Assembly (NCBI GenBank): GCA_944381295.1
Contig: CALWKP010000299.1
Location: 1-5,922, forward strand
Direction of reading: 5' to 3'
Length of the DNA stretch: 5,922 nt
Source: an uncultured Clostridia bacterium
Lineage (GTDB): Bacteria > Bacillota > Clostridia > Oscillospirales > Acutalibacteraceae
Below are positions 4,795 to 5,922 of the stretch, piece by piece. The position numbers were made by a program, and so were the translations under genes. The first letter of the stretch is position 1. Each line of letters opens with the position of its first letter. Below the pieces are notes generated by a model. That model was given only the letters and a program-made list of their open reading frames with translations. It ran no database searches and was not told where the DNA came from.

Positions 4795-5847
4795 ATGGCA
4801 ACAATGGAAGATATCGCAAAAAAATTAGGGGTGACCAAAGGTACGGTTTCGAAGGCACTTTCCGGCGCAACCGATGTCAGCGAAACTTTGCGAAAGTCTG
4901 TCCTCGAAACTGCCGTTGAAGTTGGCTATTCCCGTAACCGCCTCCCCAATGGCAAAAAATTGTGCCTCTTTATCGAAAATATGGCTTACGCCAGTCCTTC
5001 CGATTTTGGCTACGACATCATCATCGGATTCCGCCAGATGGCCGAACCAGCCGGGTTTTCTGTCGATGTGGTCCCGCTCGATACCATTTCCCAGAAAGAC
5101 GTCCCCTATGAGGAGTATATGCTCCAGAACGGGTATCTCGGTGCCTTGCTCCTCGGCCTTTCTCTCAACGACCCGTGGATTCGGCAGTTTAATAAAAGCC
5201 ATACCCCTGCAGTCCTCTACGACAACTATATCCAGGTGAACCCATCTACCGCGTATGTCGGTATTGATAATAACGAGGGCATGACTATGACGGTCTCCTG
5301 CCTGAAAGAACTCGGACATACCAAAATCGGCTATCTCAGCGGCGCACTGGGGTCTTATATCAACCAGGTGCGCTATTCTGCCTTTTTCCGGTCCCTGCGG
5401 AAGTTCGGGCTTCCGCATGACCAGTCTTATGCCGGGAATTCCTATTATTTTTCCGAATGTCTGGAGAAACACCTTCCGCGGCTTTTGGACAAAGGTGTGA
5501 CAGCCATCATTTGCAGTCACGATCTTCTGGCACATACAGTCATGCTGCGCTGCCATGAATTGGGCATTCAGATTCCCGGGCAGCTCAGTATTGTGGGTTT
5601 TGATGATTTACCGCTCTGTGCTTATACTGCGCCGCCACTCAGTTCCATTCGGCAAGATCGGCTCCAGATCGGGAAAAGTGCGTTTTATGCGCTGTCCAGC
5701 CTGATGAACGGGACACCGATCAGTACGCTGCTGCTGCATGCCAAACTGATTCAGCGGGAATCGATTGGTCCCGCGCCGGCGAAGCCTGCATCAGACGAAA
5801 GCGGAACATGTGAGGAACAGCGGCCCACGGTTCAGGAAGAATCCTGA
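4795..5847 (+). CDS. LacI-family transcriptional regulator, probable repressor of the maltodextrin operon
   Basis: A 350-residue protein. The N-terminal helix-turn-helix is typical: MEDIAKKLGVTKGTVSKAL (4-22), then helix 3 ending at VEVGYSRN (41-48). The sensor domain of periplasmic-binding fold follows from about 56, with AYVGIDNNEG (153-162), LGHTKIGYLSG (173-183), SHDLLA (241-246), LSIVGFDDLPL (264-274) and PPLSSIRQDR (280-289). Between GY (44-45) and the first sensor strand there are only about 10 residues, where CcpA-like members have about 16. The usual hinge helix with its minor-groove leucine is not visible. After RESIG (321-325) comes a Pro/Glu/Ser-rich tail of about 25 residues. The gene is divergent from malEFG, so it probably represses that promoter and responds to a maltodextrin-derived sugar. 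It ends with tandem stops, TGA TAA. Confidence 0.92.
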   Translation: MATMEDIAKKLGVTKGTVSKALSGATDVSETLRKSVLETAVEVGYSRNRLPNGKKLCLFIENMAYASPSDFGYDIIIGFRQMAEPAGFSVDVVPLDTISQKDVPYEEYMLQNGYLGALLLGLSLNDPWIRQFNKSHTPAVLYDNYIQVNPSTAYVGIDNNEGMTMTVSCLKELGHTKIGYLSGALGSYINQVRYSAFFRSLRKFGLPHDQSYAGNSYYFSECLEKHLPRLLDKGVTAIICSHDLLAHTVMLRCHELGIQIPGQLSIVGFDDLPLCAYTAPPLSSIRQDRLQIGKSAFYALSSLMNGTPISTLLLHAKLIQRESIGPAPAKPASDESGTCEEQRPTVQEES

Positions 5848-5899
5848 TAACCTGCCGGAGAAACTATCCTCCCATCCAGCAGCTTGCAAAACTGGCAAT

Positions 5900-5922
5900 A
5901 AAAAAAAAAAAAAAAGCAATCA
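5900..5922 (+). terminator. A-tract and probable 5' arm of a terminator, cut by window edge
   Basis: Sixteen consecutive A (5900-5915) are followed by GCAATCA at the edge. This resembles the left half of a bidirectional intrinsic terminator (A tract, stem, T tract), placed about 50 bases after the regulator's stop codon. The matching arm and T tract would lie outside the window, so this is a guess from position and composition. On the minus strand it would serve as the T tract for a convergent gene. Confidence 0.35.

Noticed and set aside
4825..5556. Minus-strand open frame of 243 codons opposite the regulator
   Set aside because: It mirrors a clear LacI-family gene and shows no domain of its own.
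1..5922. Mobile elements, CRISPR arrays, tRNA/rRNA genes, or a novel defence or other undescribed system
   Set aside because: I found no regular repeat array, transposase, terminal inverted repeats, RNA-gene signature or unknown gene cluster. All five genes belong to familiar sugar uptake, degradation and regulation families.

Overview
The window reads as one end of a maltodextrin (alpha-glucan oligosaccharide) uptake and degradation locus from a Gram-positive Firmicute. An anaerobic gut-type Clostridia (Ruminococcaceae/Oscillospiraceae or Lachnospiraceae-like) is the best guess. The reasons are strong AGGAGG-type ribosome binding sites, sigma-A style promoters, a lipoprotein rather than free periplasmic binding protein, MalF/MalG-type permeases with no ATPase gene beside them, and moderately GC-rich genes around a very AT-rich control region. 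The genus is inference.

Layout. Positions 1-4399 are all on the minus strand and are read right to left: a lipoprotein solute-binding protein (3164-4399), a MalF-type permease (1772-3148), a MalG-type permease (897-1769), a 143-base gap with small inverted repeats, and the first 251 codons of a cytoplasmic type I pullulanase (1-753, cut by the left edge). Gaps between the transport genes are 15 and 2 bases, so they are surely one operon. The pullulanase may be read through from it. Positions 4400-4794 are a divergent control region: a good promoter facing left for the transporter (-35 at 4484-4479, -10 at 4461-4456) and a good promoter facing right for the regulator (-35 at 4613-4618, -10 at 4636-4641), an AT-rich tract between them, and repeated CGAAAC-type motifs that are the likely operators. 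Positions 4795-5847 encode a LacI-family regulator, followed at the right edge by a 16-A tract that probably begins its terminator.

How it works together (inference from the families): the lipoprotein captures maltodextrin outside the cell, the two permeases import it using a shared ATPase encoded elsewhere, the pullulanase cleaves alpha-1,6 branches in the cytoplasm, and the LacI-type protein represses the transporter promoter, and probably its own, until a sugar signal arrives.

No new kind of system is evident; the gene content is ordinary. The parts worth a second look are regulatory: a LacI-type repressor that appears to lack the usual hinge helix, operator-like motifs without the usual central CpG, and a regulator leader with two terminator-like hairpins.
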